DNA of 64,000 nt from Clostridium caldaquaticum (GTDB lineage: Bacteria; Bacillota; Clostridia; Clostridiales; Clostridiaceae): the NCBI RefSeq assembly GCF_023806125.1, contig NZ_JAMSKT010000011.1, forward strand, positions 1 to 64,000. The letters are read 5' to 3'. This document shows positions 63,425-64,000 of this stretch, piece after piece (the first letter of the stretch is position 1; every line of letters begins with the position of its first letter). A program made the position numbers and the translations under genes. The notes beneath the pieces are model-generated. The model searched no databases, was not told where the DNA came from, and saw nothing but the letters and a program-made list of their open reading frames with translations.

Positions 63425-64000
63425 TTATATAAAGGAATTATAACTAGCATCTGAAGGCATTCTCCAATCTCCTCTAGGTGATAAACTAACGGTACCTACC
63501 TTTGGACCATCTGGAAGAGCAGAGCGTTTAAACTGTTGTGTAAAGAATCGTTTTGTGAATTTATCAAACCATTTTTTTATAGTATCTTCGTCATAATCTT
63601 CTTTAAAGGCTTGATTAGCTAGGAATAAAATCTTTTCACAGGAAGCTCCTTGCCTTACAAAGTAGTATAAGAAAAAGTCGTGAAGCTCGTAAGGACCTAC
63701 TATATCTTCGGTTTTTTGTGATATCTCTCCATTTTTAGTTTTTGGCAGAAGTTCAGGACTTACAGGAGTATCTAAAATATCTAAAAGAATATCTGAAGTT
63801 TGTTCATCCATTTCTTTATTAGCCACATATCTTACAAGATATCTTACTAGTGTTTTAGGGATGGAGCAGTTAACAGAATACATGGACATGTGATCTCCGT
63901 TGTAGGTTGCCCAGCCAAGTGCCAGCTCCGATAAATCACCTGTTCCAACTAGTATTCCACCTTCTTTGTTAGATACGTCCATAAGTATTTGAGTTCTTTC
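63425..64000 (-). CDS. nadE: NAD+ synthetase (C-terminal part; gene runs off the window)
   Basis: The visible 191 residues are the C-terminal part of a glutamine-dependent NAD+ synthetase, read leftward from beyond 64000. Signature blocks: [20 protein letters not shown] (ATP/NaAD-binding), the loop [20 protein letters not shown] and the C-terminal [20 protein letters not shown], which is typical of the long type. The start lies outside the window. Confidence 0.95.
   Translation of the reverse strand, partial: ERTQILMDVSNKEGGILVGTGDLSELALGWATYNGDHMSMYSVNCSIPKTLVRYLVRYVANKEMDEQTSDILLDILDTPVSPELLPKTKNGEISQKTEDIVGPYELHDFFLYYFVRQGASCEKILFLANQAFKEDYDEDTIKKWFDKFTKRFFTQQFKRSALPDGPKVGTVSLSPRGDWRMPSDASYNSFI

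Overview
The window looks like chromosomal DNA from a spore-forming, anaerobic, AT-rich Firmicute, most likely Clostridium sensu stricto (cluster I). The signs are strong AGGAGG-type ribosome binding sites, frequent GTG/TTG starts, T-box leaders, a small acid-soluble spore protein (SspH), a SleB-type cortex hydrolase, a B12-dependent (class II) ribonucleotide reductase, and many families typical of clostridia (DUF5685, DUF4363/DUF421, YaaR, DUF378, DUF350, DUF2225). Species cannot be fixed from this sequence alone. I see no prophage, CRISPR array, rRNA or plasmid functions. The only mobile DNA is a decayed IS3-family remnant at the left edge.

Layout. 1-5.9 kb: IS remnant, a flagellar-export-like pair (FliK/YlqG-like and FlhB C-domain-like), a metallophosphoesterase, and an ArsR-type regulator driving a four-domain sulfur-handling fusion protein (CoA-disulfide reductase, rhodanese, TusA, DsrE). 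5.9-11.6 kb: soluble chemotaxis protein, DUF2225 protein, small alarmone synthetase, and leuS with its T-box. 11.8-16.7 kb: secreted protein, ABC transporter and two-component system. 16.8-19.4 kb (minus): tRNA-Gln(CTG), membrane protein, DnaJ-domain protein, DUF5685 and CYTH proteins. 19.7-29.2 kb: nucleoid-associated protein, fba with a CggR-like operator, DUF421/DUF4363, nucleoside kinase-like protein, L-serine dehydratase subunits, Ca2+/H+ antiporter and pssA. 29.4-36.9 kb: membrane and lipid genes, a second phosphoesterase, an unusual ParB-like/BMP fusion and a YgiQ radical SAM protein. 36.9-46.6 kb: M-box leader with two tiny ORFs and a soluble MgtE-like protein, sleB, the Cys T-box and cysK-cysE, queG, plsC-like, nth, mnmA and gdhA. 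46.8-64 kb: RNase Z, methyltransferase, sspH, ferritin-like protein, LD-carboxypeptidase, a large HPrK/PEPCK-like P-loop protein, PrcB-like lipoprotein, Lrp regulator, nrdJ with NrdR boxes, free-Met-sulfoxide reductase, a P-type cation ATPase under a yybP-ykoY (Mn2+) riboswitch, yaaR and the C-terminal part of nadE.

How it fits together. Much of the control here is cis-acting and reads a metabolite or ion directly: charged tRNA (Leu and Cys T-boxes), Mg2+ (M-box), Mn2+ (yybP-ykoY), probably sulfane sulfur or metal (ArsR operator), glycolytic flux (CggR-like repeats before fba) and dNTP/ATP state (NrdR boxes before nrdJ). The most interesting open questions are the cytoplasmic ParB-like/BMP fusion, the mini-ORFs between the M-box and a transporter-less MgtE-like protein, the CggR-like operator on fba, and whether the calcium-type ATPase is a manganese exporter.
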